IMG/VR virus record: IMGVR_UViG_3300001390_000008
Span: 1 to 64,000 of that record
Source of the DNA: a virus
DNA length: 64,000 nucleotides
Reading direction: 5' to 3' (one strand)
The notes under the pieces are model-generated. The model had not been told where the DNA came from. It saw only the letters and a list, made by a program, of their open reading frames with translations, and made no database searches. The position numbers and the translations under genes are program-made. How positions within the stretch are numbered: the first letter of the stretch is position 1; every line of letters begins with the position of its first letter. This document shows positions 18,804 through 27,864 of the stretch, in pieces.

Positions 18804-19427
18804 TTATAGCTCCGTAGAACGTACTGCATACAACCCATCATAGGGTGTAAAAATATGTTCATTTACATGTGTATATATAATATCCTGTAGGGGCTTGGAC
18901 ATATCCACAATATCTTTTTTATTGTGCGTTGCTGCATGTGTATGGTGTACATATACAGCAGCAGAGATTGCCGCCTCTTTAAGCCAACCAGGTATAGAAG
19001 CAGACCCTTCTTTAAACCCGGCAGTATACTTTACTGCTATGCCGGAGTAGGAGGTGTTTAGGCTGCCTAATATGCGTAATGTGCCCTTTTTTCTATCTAT
19101 AAAGTGATATAGGCTATCTATCTGGGTTAGCCCTGCTATATCGTCCAGTAATGCCTCATTAGCTGAGGTATTATATACTTCTATTGCATCACCGGTCAGG
19201 TGCCTCTGTGTAAGAAATAAAGTATATGGGGTAAAAGTATCATATAGGCCCAGTGTATTATTAAAATAGTCTATGCGGGTCTTATAGAATAGTTTAGTAC
19301 GCAATATTGACTCTATCATCGTAGTTGCCGATTCAAGAGAAGACTGGACAGAGTCAGTATTACCTACACCTACCATGTTCTGTAGATTCATTCTCTCCAG
19401 AACATCATTTACGTCGGCTAATATCAT
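18804..19427 (-). CDS. head-tail adaptor / connector protein (207 aa)
   Basis: Begins with ILADVNDVLERMNLQN and ESATTMIESILRTKLFY, a pattern of gp6-like connector proteins that bind under the portal. The C-terminal helix WLKEAAISAAVYVHHTH also fits. Position between capsid and completion protein supports this. ATG start, 16 nt gap to the next gene upstream. Confidence 0.75.
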   Translation of the reverse strand: MILADVNDVLERMNLQNMVGVGNTDSVQSSLESATTMIESILRTKLFYKTRIDYFNNTLGLYDTFTPYTLFLTQRHLTGDAIEVYNTSANEALLDDIAGLTQIDSLYHFIDRKKGTLRILGSLNTSYSGIAVKYTAGFKEGSASIPGWLKEAAISAAVYVHHTHAATHNKKDIVDMSKPLQDIIYTHVNEHIFTPYDGLYAVRSTEL

Positions 19428-19443
19428 CTATTTACCATGACGG

Positions 19444-19734
19444 TTAGGTACCCTTTTTACGACGGGTAGTCTTCTTCTCAACCGGCTCCACAGTAGGGTT
19501 CTTTTTTCTAGGGCTGGTTGTTTCTTTACCCATGTATGGGGCAGCTAGCTTATCCGATGTTTCTACAAATACCGGATGATCATTATTAGCACTGTCATAC
19601 CATACATGTGAGTCTAGATTAGCTGCTACCTCTTTAGAGACTGTAACTATATCCCCTTTCTTGATAGGACTTTTTGATAGTAAAGGTGACCCGAAATTTT
19701 CTGCACCTACTAAAACACGTTTTATATTAGCCAT
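19444..19734 (-). CDS. small head-region protein (96 aa)
   Basis: Short protein with a beta N-terminal part (IKRVLVGAENFGSPLLS, IKKGDIVTVSKEVAANL) and a strongly basic C-terminus (KKTTRRKKGT). Located between two head proteins; possibly a head-joining or minor capsid component. The upstream gap contains a one-mismatch version of the 16-bp palindrome at 19756-19771. Confidence 0.7.
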   Translation of the reverse strand: MANIKRVLVGAENFGSPLLSKSPIKKGDIVTVSKEVAANLDSHVWYDSANNDHPVFVETSDKLAAPYMGKETTSPRKKNPTVEPVEKKTTRRKKGT

Positions 19735-19772
19735 GATTCTTCACCTATTACTTATTTGAAGTTGATTACAAA

Positions 19773-20033
19773 TTACTGTTTAGGGTAGATAGTAAATAGA
19801 ACCGTATTGCCGGTCGTAACTGTAGTTACCTGTACAACATCTACTGCAGTTACTGAGGCTACCACAACACCCGGTACCCCTGCGGTGTATTCGATTGCTT
19901 TAACCTCATCGCCTACCTTAACCCCTACGATAGCAATATTGGTATTAGCTGCCACTCCTGCCGCTGTAGCATTCCATACACCCTGTAGCTGGCGTATTGC
20001 GTGTCCCTGATGTGCTTCTCTATTCCAAGCCAT
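19773..20033 (-). CDS. capsid decoration-like small protein (86 aa)
   Basis: The N-terminus AWNREAHQGHAIRQLQGV is followed by alternating hydrophobic beta strands (NIAIVGVKVGDEVKAIEY, VASVTAVDVVQVTTV). A small beta-rich protein directly after the major capsid gene is often a head decoration or stabilising protein; this is inference from position and size. Confidence 0.65.
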   Translation of the reverse strand: MAWNREAHQGHAIRQLQGVWNATAAGVAANTNIAIVGVKVGDEVKAIEYTAGVPGVVVASVTAVDVVQVTTVTTGNTVLFTIYPKQ

Positions 20034-20060
20034 GTTTATATCTCCTAATTATTAGGCTTA

Positions 20061-20076
20061 AGGGGCTGAAGCCCCT
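20061..20076 (-). promoter_or_regulatory. GC hairpin in leader of small head gene
   Basis: Perfect 6-bp stem AGGGGC/GCCCCT with a four-base loop, between the capsid gene and the next gene's ribosome-binding site. No T-run follows, so it may stabilise the capsid mRNA 3' end or act as a processing site rather than a terminator. Confidence 0.5.
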
Positions 20077-20175
20077 GTCACCTTAAATGTTAGTATACCT
20101 GTTCTCATGTTAATTAATGTTTAGGTAGAGCCCGCTTACCCCTTCCATAATACTTTGCAACAGGTCTTTTAATCA

Positions 20176-21117
20176 TCAAATATTAGTATATTTGACAGTC
20201 GCTGATTCATCATCCCACTTACAATCAATACGCATTGTCAGGACAATAATGATCAGGCGGGCACGAATATCTTTTTCAGTTTCAACGCTTACATCACGCT
20301 GGATACCAAATAAAATATTCTTGGGGAAAGTAAACAAACCCGTAGCTGCTGGCATCAAAGGGGAGGCCTCTACAGTGGTGCCGTATGCCACCAACTTCCC
20401 ATCCCCGGATAATGCTGAGTCACCATACCCCGTGGCACGTTTTGCAACATTAGCACGATATTTAATCGTATCCTGTACAGGGATAAACTGTCTCAAGTTA
20501 CTCAATACTCGTAAGTATTTCTGAGGCATAGTCAATAGGCCCTGCTCAAATACATCCGGGCTAATACCCACAGAGGCATTATCATAAACATTAGATACGG
20601 CGGTTTTTAACAAACCATCATTTAATGCCAGATAGGCATCGCCAGAAGCAGTATCTGCGGTTAATGCCCACGTCTCTAGATCCTCTGCTGCGCGTTCTGC
20701 TATCAGGCGCATAACATGATCCTCAAAAGAACGGCCTTCAATATTATCTTCCAAAAGATCATAAGGGATATGCACCTCGGCCATAACCTCTTTACTTGTC
20801 AAAGTGATTTGTGAAGTAACCGGCTTAGAGCGATCCGCTGCCGCGAGATAACGACTGTTAGTGCCTGCATCTGCTGCAAATGGGGGTGTCCCTTGCGGGG
20901 CCGCCTTCATAATTCTCTGACCAAAACCAAGACGATTAATCTTATGCGTTGGCGCAGGCATACGAATTACGCGGGCCTGATTAAGAATAGTAGGCTGTTC
21001 CACAATCATATCAATAAATGTATTTGCCTGCGTAGGGTTAAGCGAACCGCCATTTGCGTCCAGATCCGCTATAACGATATCTGCACGTTTGGCCAGTTCT
21101 TTATTAGTTAAAGCCAT
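20176..21117 (-). CDS. major capsid protein (313 aa)
   Basis: HK97-fold-like capsid protein by size, context and segments: a helical N-terminus, PPFAADAGTNSRYLAAADRSKPVTSQITLTSKEV (read as several shorter motifs), EVHIPYDLLEDNIEG, and an ERAAEDLETWAL spine-helix region. It follows scaffold and protease genes. ATG start with AGGAG upstream. Lacks an obvious long N-terminal delta domain, in line with a separate scaffold. Confidence 0.9.
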   Translation of the reverse strand: MALTNKELAKRADIVIADLDANGGSLNPTQANTFIDMIVEQPTILNQARVIRMPAPTHKINRLGFGQRIMKAAPQGTPPFAADAGTNSRYLAAADRSKPVTSQITLTSKEVMAEVHIPYDLLEDNIEGRSFEDHVMRLIAERAAEDLETWALTADTASGDAYLALNDGLLKTAVSNVYDNASVGISPDVFEQGLLTMPQKYLRVLSNLRQFIPVQDTIKYRANVAKRATGYGDSALSGDGKLVAYGTTVEASPLMPAATGLFTFPKNILFGIQRDVSVETEKDIRARLIIIVLTMRIDCKWDDESATVKYTNI

Positions 21118-21150
21118 GTGTATTTCTCCTGTTACAATTAAAAGTTACGG

Positions 21151-22596
21151 TTATCCGAGTTGACTGCCAAACATCCCGTTAAAACAGCTTTCTTCCCCGC
21201 TATTTCTACGAATGTTGTCTTCATCCTCAGAAGTATCATCATTATCTGAACGGGTCACCGTACTACCACCTAGCTCATCTACTTCCTGTTTAAGTGTCTC
21301 AAATTTTTCCTTGAAATCCTTACGCATAGCACTAATAGCCTGAATAACAGGGTCATCAGACTCGTCATCATCCTGTGTAGTGCCTTTTTCTTTACCTCCT
21401 AATACATCACGCATGACTTCAGAAACAATATCCTTCATTTCACCACGGGTGACATAATCCGGGTTATCTTCTGTATTTTCCTCAGAAGTTTTTTCATCAC
21501 CTTCTGTAGTAGTGTCCTTCGCCTCTGATCTAGATACCTTCTCATCATTAGATGTTTTTGCATCCTTATCAATTTTATCCTCTTCTGCTGTTTTGGCAGA
21601 ATCTTCGCGTTTTGCTTTTAAATCTTTATCTTTTTGTGACATGGTATGTGTCTCCGGTTTAGCGTTACGTTCTGCACTTGCTTGTTTGATAACTGCACGG
21701 GGCAAGCTATCCATCAGGCTAACAATGTATGAAGTAAAATCATTCGTTGCATTTTGAACAAGTGTTTTTCTTTCGTCAAGGGGAAGTCCACTATAAATTA
21801 TAATATTTTCCAAAATACTCTGTAGAATATAAATAGCATCCCACGACTTATCAGTGAATTCGGGATCAGCTAAAGCTGTTGCAAAATTAAGATGCCCCCA
21901 GCCCCAATTCCCGTATGCCTGCTCAATAACCGAGCGATACACCATTGCAGGAACATCCGTCTTTTCTGTACGCGAAACTAAACCAGTAACGCCTTCAGCA
22001 ATACGTACTTTCCGTACTTCGTTATCTTCAGGAACCTCATGTCTGGTGACGATTGCCCCGCCTTCCAACATTTCAATACCATCAGTTTTGTAATTTACGC
22101 CACGACTATCAAGCCACCCCTGTACCTCTTCCATAGTCTCGAAGCCATCCATCTCCAGACCAACAAGAGTAACCCCAGTTATGGCGGGCGCATCTCTGGC
22201 GACAAAAGATGCCGCATCTACATTAGCTGTGTAGCCCCCACCTAAATCTATGGGAGCTATATCTTGTATATCGTCAGATTCCTTTCGTTTAAGAAAGTAG
22301 TTCCCTTCTTCATCAGTACGTAGCTCGTAATCCTCAGACATACCAAACTGAATCATCAGGTCGGCGGCCTCCCCTTCAGTAACCCCAAAAGGAAGATCTA
22401 TAGATAAAAGTGAATTATCACTTCTCTTTTTCCTACGTTTACGCGTGGGAATTATGTCTTTTCCGCCATTAGCACTTCTCAAAACTTTAAATCCTGTCCT
22501 ATTTGCCGGTAATCCTACAACAGAAAGGAACTCTGGTTCAACTAATTTCATTAACTGTGCTTTCTGCCTCTCTACCTTCTTTGTCTTCTTTGCCAT
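21151..22596 (-). CDS. scaffold / prohead core protein (481 aa)
   Basis: The N-terminus carries FLSVVGLPANRTGFKVLR, seen in phage proteins encoded between protease and capsid. The C-terminal ~170 residues are extremely charged and helical (DLKAKREDSAKTAEEDKIDKD, DEKTSEENTEDNPDYVTRGEM), as in scaffolds. It probably templates procapsid assembly and is cleaved by the upstream-encoded protease. Shares one base with the protease gene's stop region. Confidence 0.78.
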   Translation of the reverse strand: MAKKTKKVERQKAQLMKLVEPEFLSVVGLPANRTGFKVLRSANGGKDIIPTRKRRKKRSDNSLLSIDLPFGVTEGEAADLMIQFGMSEDYELRTDEEGNYFLKRKESDDIQDIAPIDLGGGYTANVDAASFVARDAPAITGVTLVGLEMDGFETMEEVQGWLDSRGVNYKTDGIEMLEGGAIVTRHEVPEDNEVRKVRIAEGVTGLVSRTEKTDVPAMVYRSVIEQAYGNWGWGHLNFATALADPEFTDKSWDAIYILQSILENIIIYSGLPLDERKTLVQNATNDFTSYIVSLMDSLPRAVIKQASAERNAKPETHTMSQKDKDLKAKREDSAKTAEEDKIDKDAKTSNDEKVSRSEAKDTTTEGDEKTSEENTEDNPDYVTRGEMKDIVSEVMRDVLGGKEKGTTQDDDESDDPVIQAISAMRKDFKEKFETLKQEVDELGGSTVTRSDNDDTSEDEDNIRRNSGEESCFNGMFGSQLG

Positions 22597-23177
22597 TACT
22601 TATCTCCCTCACTAATCACGAAATTATATCTATGTGAATGTTCAAAAGCCGAATCAGTTACTGTGTGTATACTAATTGTATGGCTGTGCCCATTAGACAT
22701 AGAGGTACCACCAAACATAACATTACCTTCATCATCAAGCCAGATAAAAAAATTATGTACATGGCCGTCATAAGGGTCTGGTTCTGTTACACCGTATCTG
22801 GAATTGTCTGAGTTTACCTGCACATCTATATTAAAAGTGTTTACCAGGGCCTCGTAAGAGTACCCATTTAATTCACCACTTAAAATTTTCTGCCAAACAT
22901 CATCAGCTTCGACATACATACCCACGACCCAAGATCCCTCTATGAAGGTGGGGTCGCCTTCCCGTGCTATGAATGATTCTATAACGTATAAATCCTGTCT
23001 GTCCACTTTATCATGATCAATATCCTTAAGAAAACCATTAATCATGAAATGATATGCAAAATCTTTTATAGACTCTTCTGTATGAAAATCGCCATAAGTG
23101 TTAGTTGTATTTGGTATCAAAACCTCAGCAAACACTATCCTATGAAAGCCTTCACTATCTATAACCATCTCTTTCAT
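22596..23177 (-). CDS. prohead protease, XkdF/S78-like, with His-rich C-terminus (193 aa)
   Basis: Serine protease of capsid maturation. Candidate catalytic residues are H55 (DIDHDKV) and S107 (GELNGYSYEA), with the family segment GSWVVGMYVEADDVWQKILSGE between them. After ~residue 135 the protein carries paired histidines (H139/H141, H164/H166, H180/H182) like the small YmaF domain, apparently fused here and possibly metal-binding. Start ATG overlaps the stop of the 38-aa gene (ATGA). Confidence 0.88.
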   Translation of the reverse strand: MKEMVIDSEGFHRIVFAEVLIPNTTNTYGDFHTEESIKDFAYHFMINGFLKDIDHDKVDRQDLYVIESFIAREGDPTFIEGSWVVGMYVEADDVWQKILSGELNGYSYEALVNTFNIDVQVNSDNSRYGVTEPDPYDGHVHNFFIWLDDEGNVMFGGTSMSNGHSHTISIHTVTDSAFEHSHRYNFVISEGDK

Positions 23178-23290
23178 AAACGTACCATGCCTCTAAAACT
23201 TACAGATAGGCTATGTAGAGAGGATAGACTAATAATAAGAAAATCAACAGTTATATCCTGTTTGACTATAAAGTTATGTATATGTTGCAT
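23174..23290 (-). CDS. 38-aa coupled gene between portal and protease
   Basis: Unrecognised peptide with a hydrophobic middle (DFLIISLSSLHSLSVSF). Its ATG overlaps the portal stop (TAATG) and its TGA overlaps the protease start (ATGA). Such back-to-back coupling makes it likely to be translated and to transmit ribosomes from portal to protease. It might be a small head-assembly peptide; function unknown. Confidence 0.7.
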   Translation of the reverse strand: MQHIHNFIVKQDITVDFLIISLSSLHSLSVSFRGMVRL

Positions 23291-24900
23291 TATTCCTGGC
23301 CGTGCTCTACTGCTTGTGAAACGGCCCCCGTTTCCCCGACTTTTTCTACTTTTTTTACAGTGCCGTCTTTAATACCTGATAGTGCAGCCGCTTCACCTTC
23401 CCCGGTTTGCTGAGTACTACCCATGGTTTTTATAGACAATGAAATAGGTACATCCATCCACTCTTCATAATACTCCTCCCCTTTCTCTGGGTAGAGCGGC
23501 AGCGATAATTGCATTGTCTCATTAATCATCATGATTGCAGATCTTGGGGTTACACCCCCCATTACATTAACAGCAGTCAACGTCTTAACTACCTGATCGG
23601 GGTTAGTTACACTGGGGCCACGGCTTTCCAATTTCACCGTTTTCAGATTTAGCCCACTTGGGTGATTAATAAAATTTTTATTAGCAAATTCATCATGAAT
23701 CTTACGCTCAGGCAGGAATACTTGGGTCTCTGCCACATACATACTAGTCTGGGCTGTACTGAAGTTTACATCCTGCGACATCCCGATAACTACCGGCGGT
23801 AGTCTAAAAGAAGATCGTACTTTATTTATATTTGAGTCATCATACTCTTTAAACAAACCGTCACTCGGCCTTTCAGATGTCAATTTGTCTACCTGTATTC
23901 TTGCTATGCCCTTATCATCCAATCCTGTAGTTTCAGGTATGGCTTCTATTAGTAGAATTTGGTTTTGCCTGTCCTTACCGACCCCTTTTGCTTTTAATAG
24001 CCTATTAAGATCTTCAAATGACTGCTTGGTTAGTCGCCCACCGGCCACAGATAAAATCATGGGGGGTACAGTATTATCCTCGAAATACCTAAGATTCACC
24101 TCCTCCGATTCACGGCTACCTAATATGGAGGGGAGCTGGGATACCCACCTAGGGAGCCCATAAGAATCATCCGAGTATTGTCTATGATGTAACAATTCTG
24201 TAGCCATATCTTCTTTTTTTATTATATATGCAATACTACCTTTGCCATCTGCTTTAGTAGCATATTTGCCAGTACGGTAATCCATATCACGTGGATCACC
24301 GAACTCTTTAAAATAGGTTTTAGTTGATCCGGTTATTTGTATAAACTTTCTAAATTTTTTACGTTCAGTTATCCTACTACGCCCACCACCCCGAAGTATC
24401 TCAGTAGTTATTGTAACGCTTTTGCCTGATTTGCGTAGTAGGCGTATGTTAAATGCACTGGCATGTTTTATTAAAGTGGGCTTTCTTCTAGCATTGCGTA
24501 TTACTTCATAAAAACCAAAGCCATATCGTTCATAATCTTTTACCACCTTAGCCTGTACGGTCATAAAAGATTCATTTACATTAGCTGCTGTTATAAATGA
24601 CTGTAATATTTTTTTCTCTTCTTCGTCTACCTCTACGCCCTCTTCTATCGGGATTACCCTCGAACCGAAGCGCACAACATTGGTTATCATCGCTTCTATA
24701 CACTGGGGTACTATATTTGACTGGTCAACAAACCCTGATAAAGAAGGGATGTAGTAGGGTGTGGCTAATATTATATCAGCTACATCTGCCCCGAAATTAT
24801 CTGTATCCTCAGACTGTCTGGATATGTCATTTCTCTTCTCCCTACTTGCCATCCTTCGTATTCTAATACCATCATTCTTACTGCGGCGTGTACGGTTCAT
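23290..24900 (-). CDS. portal protein (536 aa)
   Basis: PBSX/HK97-type portal by context and motifs: a basic N-terminus, VKDYERYGFGFYEVIRN, a stem/wing region with DDSYGLPRWVSQLPSILGS and the LPPVVIGMSQDVNFSTAQTS segment typical of the family. Forms the dodecameric DNA channel at one vertex. Starts in an ATGA overlap with the nuclease-fold gene. Confidence 0.93.
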   Translation of the reverse strand: MNRTRRSKNDGIRIRRMASREKRNDISRQSEDTDNFGADVADIILATPYYIPSLSGFVDQSNIVPQCIEAMITNVVRFGSRVIPIEEGVEVDEEEKKILQSFITAANVNESFMTVQAKVVKDYERYGFGFYEVIRNARRKPTLIKHASAFNIRLLRKSGKSVTITTEILRGGGRSRITERKKFRKFIQITGSTKTYFKEFGDPRDMDYRTGKYATKADGKGSIAYIIKKEDMATELLHHRQYSDDSYGLPRWVSQLPSILGSRESEEVNLRYFEDNTVPPMILSVAGGRLTKQSFEDLNRLLKAKGVGKDRQNQILLIEAIPETTGLDDKGIARIQVDKLTSERPSDGLFKEYDDSNINKVRSSFRLPPVVIGMSQDVNFSTAQTSMYVAETQVFLPERKIHDEFANKNFINHPSGLNLKTVKLESRGPSVTNPDQVVKTLTAVNVMGGVTPRSAIMMINETMQLSLPLYPEKGEEYYEEWMDVPISLSIKTMGSTQQTGEGEAAALSGIKDGTVKKVEKVGETGAVSQAVEHGQE

Positions 24901-25247
24901 ATTCTGCCCTCATAAATATAACCCTTAGCCTTCAATATGTCATTAAGGCACTCGTTTGAGTCATTGGGGCCTAAGTATAGAGACACCTTCCATCCGCCCG
25001 CACCTATGGTATGCACTTTAATAAAACAGCGTTTATGTATTGTTAATGTTTGTACGTGTTTTCTAACCTGGCCTGCTTCTGTGTTTGCTGTGGTCTTATA
25101 TGCGTCTGGGGTATCTACCCCATGTAGCCTAGCACGTACTCTTTTATGCAGCCCATCTATCCCCAAGTCTACCATTAGTACTAAATCATCACCAGAATGA
25201 ACCTCAACCACATCAACGTGATACTGTTTAGTACATAGCTTGCTCAT
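24897..25247 (-). CDS. staphylococcal-nuclease-fold protein (116 aa)
   Basis: The HSGDDLVLMVDLG...RVRARLHGVDTPD arrangement matches the OB-fold core of thermonucleases (Asp and RxxGxDTPE motifs). Here the usual Glu of TPE is Asp and the protein is shorter than the usual ~150 residues, so activity is uncertain. First gene of the virion operon, 40 nt after a sigma70-like promoter, and coupled to portal. It may act in DNA degradation or simply be structural. Confidence 0.75.
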   Translation of the reverse strand: MSKLCTKQYHVDVVEVHSGDDLVLMVDLGIDGLHKRVRARLHGVDTPDAYKTTANTEAGQVRKHVQTLTIHKRCFIKVHTIGAGGWKVSLYLGPNDSNECLNDILKAKGYIYEGRI

Positions 25248-25288
25248 GTAATGTATTACTCGCCAGTAGAATATAGATGCATTTCTGC

Positions 25289-25318
25289 ATTATAGGCAAA
25301 ATAATCAGGATACTACAA
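25289..25318 (-). promoter_or_regulatory. sigma70-like promoter of the head/tail operon
   Basis: Minus strand -35 TTGTAG (25318-25313), 18-bp spacer, -10 TATAAT (25294-25289), about 40 nt upstream of the nuclease-fold gene. This is the only well-formed promoter found before the long virion gene set. Confidence 0.7.
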
Positions 25319-25323
25319 GGAAT

Positions 25324-25345
25324 AAAAACTTATTGAGGAAATAAG
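25324..25345 (-). terminator. weak AT-rich hairpin with T-run
   Basis: Minus strand CTTATT-TCCTC-AATAAG followed by five T, right after the 113-aa gene and upstream of the virion promoter. The stem is AT-only, so termination would be weak. Confidence 0.4.
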
Positions 25346-25348
25346 CCG

Positions 25349-25690
25349 TTAGTTATCTGCAAATTTTATTCTCTTAACCCACTCAGGCAAGTGGTCTGAT
25401 TTCCAGAGCTTTACAGATTTTGATTTGTTACTGTAGCAACACCATACATCATAATAGTTGTGCATTTTTACAATTTTTAAATAAGACAAATCCTCGCGGC
25501 CTATGCCATAAGGCATTTTCCTGCCAACAATACTTACTACTGTCTTATCGAATCTTATATGGCAATACCCTATACCATTATCGTATATTAGTACCACACC
25601 ACTTAGGGGCATCCCTTCCTGTGGGTTTCTGGCAGGCCATATACTTAATTTCTTTTCCTTAGTCCACGCATATTTTGCAGCCGATTTCAA
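25349..25690 (-). CDS. hypothetical protein, related to 43994-44299 (113 aa)
   Basis: Unrecognised. The C-terminus (MHNYYDVWCCYSN...LPEWVKRIKF) resembles that of the 101-aa protein at 43994-44299 (YDLWYYTNSNLPRWARKIL), so the two seem paralogous. Mixed alpha/beta, no signal or membrane helix. Last gene of the unit driven from 28.5 kb. Confidence 0.7.
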   Translation of the reverse strand: MKSAAKYAWTKEKKLSIWPARNPQEGMPLSGVVLIYDNGIGYCHIRFDKTVVSIVGRKMPYGIGREDLSYLKIVKMHNYYDVWCCYSNKSKSVKLWKSDHLPEWVKRIKFADN

Positions 25691-25695
25691 AATTG

Positions 25696-26184
25696 CTATC
25701 TCTTAGTAAATATAGCTTCTGTTGCATCTGGTATTGCTACTTCGCCCAAGCCCTCTGTACCAATATAGGTATCATCATCTATAGCTAGATCCAAAACCGG
25801 CTCTATGTCTGTATAATCGTACATGTTGGTATCAAATGTATCTATATACCGTAGTAGGTCTGCTATTTCGCTGTTTCCATCTACTGCATTTATAGAGTCT
25901 ACTATATGCAGTTCTCTGATATTACCTACAGATTTAAACAGATTCTCAACTAACTCATTAACTTCTTCGTTTTCCCCGTCTGTGCTACTACTATAATTAG
26001 CTAAAGAAGTCATGATATCTAGAAGAATAATCCGTAATATCTGAGAATTGGCCTCTAAATCAAGTATTCTACTATGTAGGGGGCTTATCTCTGCCTTTAT
26101 CATAGCAGAAACACCTTCTTGCGTTAAAAGTACAGGATCGCCCTTCTTTTCCCTGGATACTCTAACAATACGGTCTTTACCCAT
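25696..26184 (-). CDS. acidic hypothetical protein (162 aa)
   Basis: Starts MGKDRIVRVSREKKGD with a basic head, then long acidic helical stretches (AEISPLHSRILDLEANSQ, DGENEEVNELVENLF) and a very acidic C-terminal part (DTYIGTEGLGEVAIPDATE). I chose the ATG at 26184, which overlaps the upstream stop by 8 nt with GGAAAAGG before it; 32 more codons are open but lie inside the preceding gene. Confidence 0.65.
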   Translation of the reverse strand: MGKDRIVRVSREKKGDPVLLTQEGVSAMIKAEISPLHSRILDLEANSQILRIILLDIMTSLANYSSSTDGENEEVNELVENLFKSVGNIRELHIVDSINAVDGNSEIADLLRYIDTFDTNMYDYTDIEPVLDLAIDDDTYIGTEGLGEVAIPDATEAIFTKR

Positions 26185-26536
26185 GCCTTTTCCTTCTATG
26201 TCCTCTTTTTGTCGATTTTTCATCATTTCCTGCAATGAAATACCATTCTTTCTGTAGATAGGGCATACCCGGATGATCACAGGGCATAAATATACTTTTT
26301 AGCATATTTTCGTCATATTTACCCCTTTTCCACCTAAAAGACCAACATCCAGAGATAGTTACTGATTTTTCAGCTAAAACACCATTATCTACTAGTGTTT
26401 TTTCTATACTGCCCCTAAGCCGGTCTGTATCTATAAATCCTAGATGAAAATACTGATATTTCTTATCAAAATCCATGCCGTTGCCAAGTCTCTTATTGAC
26501 AACCACTGAAGCCTTCTTTCGTCTTTGTCTTCCCAT
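26177..26536 (-). CDS. basic hypothetical protein (119 aa)
   Basis: Unrecognised soluble protein, highly basic at both ends (MGRQRRKKASVVVNKRL; STKRGHRRKRHG), with a DFDKKYQYFHLGFIDTDRLR core. Could bind nucleic acid; no motif proves it. Directly abuts the upstream gene (stop adjacent to ATG). Confidence 0.65.
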   Translation of the reverse strand: MGRQRRKKASVVVNKRLGNGMDFDKKYQYFHLGFIDTDRLRGSIEKTLVDNGVLAEKSVTISGCWSFRWKRGKYDENMLKSIFMPCDHPGMPYLQKEWYFIAGNDEKSTKRGHRRKRHG

Positions 26537-26959
26537 CTAAAGTACATCCACGAGTATACCATTTTCCGGTTCTATGGTTAGGGTATCACTGTATTTCAAT
26601 AAACCTACTGTACTCTGTGGTAGCTGAAGAGACACCCATATATCTGAATTACTCTCATTAAACCCTACTAAGTCCCTAGGTACATTAACGAGTATCTTTA
26701 ATACTGTATAGGAGTGTGGAACATCTATAAATATCCTGCCTACCTTAATACATTTAGCGGCATAATCAATTTCATAGGGAATACCGTATATTATCTTTCC
26801 TTCTTTTTGTGTCTTGTCCCACATTACATGTATATGCATTAATAGGTTATTATCTTTTAGAGGCCGGGTACTATCATCTATATAGTCCACATCTTTTTCA
26901 GGTTTTTTACCTTCAGCTACTACAAGTAATGAAGTTCTATTAATTATTATATTACTCAT
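26537..26959 (-). CDS. hypothetical beta-rich protein (140 aa)
   Basis: Alternating strands (IIINRTSLLVVAEG, GKIIYGIPYEIDY, LTIEPENGILVDVL) suggest a beta domain; YTVLKILVNVPRDLVG is a likely core strand. No family recognised. Upstream RBS region is AGGGAAAAAGG before ATG. Confidence 0.7.
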   Translation of the reverse strand: MSNIIINRTSLLVVAEGKKPEKDVDYIDDSTRPLKDNNLLMHIHVMWDKTQKEGKIIYGIPYEIDYAAKCIKVGRIFIDVPHSYTVLKILVNVPRDLVGFNESNSDIWVSLQLPQSTVGLLKYSDTLTIEPENGILVDVL

Positions 26960-26985
26960 CCTTTTTCCCTGCCATAAATATATAA

Positions 26986-27447
26986 TTAATAAAAACCACC
27001 ATCTTCCCTCCTTATAAAAGATTGCCTATTTTTCTTTTTACCCCTATCCTTATCTTCCCTTTTTACTTTTGCATTTACTGTGTTAGTAGTAAGCTGCCTG
27101 AGTCTAGTTAATTCCTTATTAAGCACTACTACTCTTTTTTGTAAAATATTGCTTCTTTCACTTATAGTAGACAAAGTGTTCTGCAATGAATCAAACTTTT
27201 CTATGCAGAGCTTTGCATTGTCTTCTATGACTTTTTGATTAAATTCTGCTTTTTCCTTTTCCTCTAAATATTTACCACTTAATTTTAGCAAGGCATTCTC
27301 TAATTCAATTACCCTATCACTGTCCCTTTCTTTAACAAAATTATACCCCTCTATGTAGCCTTTCTCATACCCTTTCTCGCCCGCATCTTCTATTGCCTGG
27401 CGCACCCCGTCTTTATCCCCCTGATTTAGTCGTACACGTATATTCAT
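26986..27447 (-). CDS. coiled-coil protein (153 aa)
   Basis: Long helical heptad pattern from residue ~45 to ~125 (RVIELENALLKLSGKYLEEKEKAEFNQKVI..., QNTLSTISERSNILQKRVVVLNKELTRLRQL) and a basic C-terminal tail (KVKREDKDRGKKKNRQ). Overlaps the upstream gene by 4 nt. Possibly a structural or regulatory oligomer. Confidence 0.68.
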   Translation of the reverse strand: MNIRVRLNQGDKDGVRQAIEDAGEKGYEKGYIEGYNFVKERDSDRVIELENALLKLSGKYLEEKEKAEFNQKVIEDNAKLCIEKFDSLQNTLSTISERSNILQKRVVVLNKELTRLRQLTTNTVNAKVKREDKDRGKKKNRQSFIRREDGGFY

Positions 27448-27845
27448 AGCTGTAATAGCATTACTTCTTTCAGTTTACTGTTGTGTAGTTCTATTGCATC
27501 ATCGCCCGCACCAATATAACAGGATAGTTCTACACGTGTAGTGTACCCGCCATGAAAAGGAACCCCAAGACCAATAGTAATGGGTTCTACCGTCTCTATA
27601 CTAACTCCATCTATATTAAATACTTTTCCATTGAATGATGGTGCATACTTTTTAGTATACGGGTTGTTACCCTTACTACCAAAAGCTAATAGTACTTTTA
27701 TTTCGTCTTCTGCTTTATTGAGCAAGAGTTTTACCTCTGCAAGTTTCCTATTACTTTCTTCTAATCTACCTTGCATATCTACTATCATAGATATTTCAGG
27801 GTCTTTATCCCTAGCACTTTTTTTGTGTATTCTTACATTATGCAA
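27444..27845 (-). CDS. hypothetical protein with N-terminal coiled coil (133 aa)
   Basis: Residues ~18-50 form an amphipathic helix (MIVDMQGRLEESNRKLAEVKLLLNKA), followed by a beta-rich half (IDGVSIETVEPITIGLGVPF, TTRVELSCYIGAG). Coupled to the next gene by a 4-nt overlap. Not recognised. Confidence 0.68.
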   Translation of the reverse strand: MHNVRIHKKSARDKDPEISMIVDMQGRLEESNRKLAEVKLLLNKAEDEIKVLLAFGSKGNNPYTKKYAPSFNGKVFNIDGVSIETVEPITIGLGVPFHGGYTTRVELSCYIGAGDDAIELHNSKLKEVMLLQL

Positions 27846-27864
27846 AATACTTTCCCCTATTACC

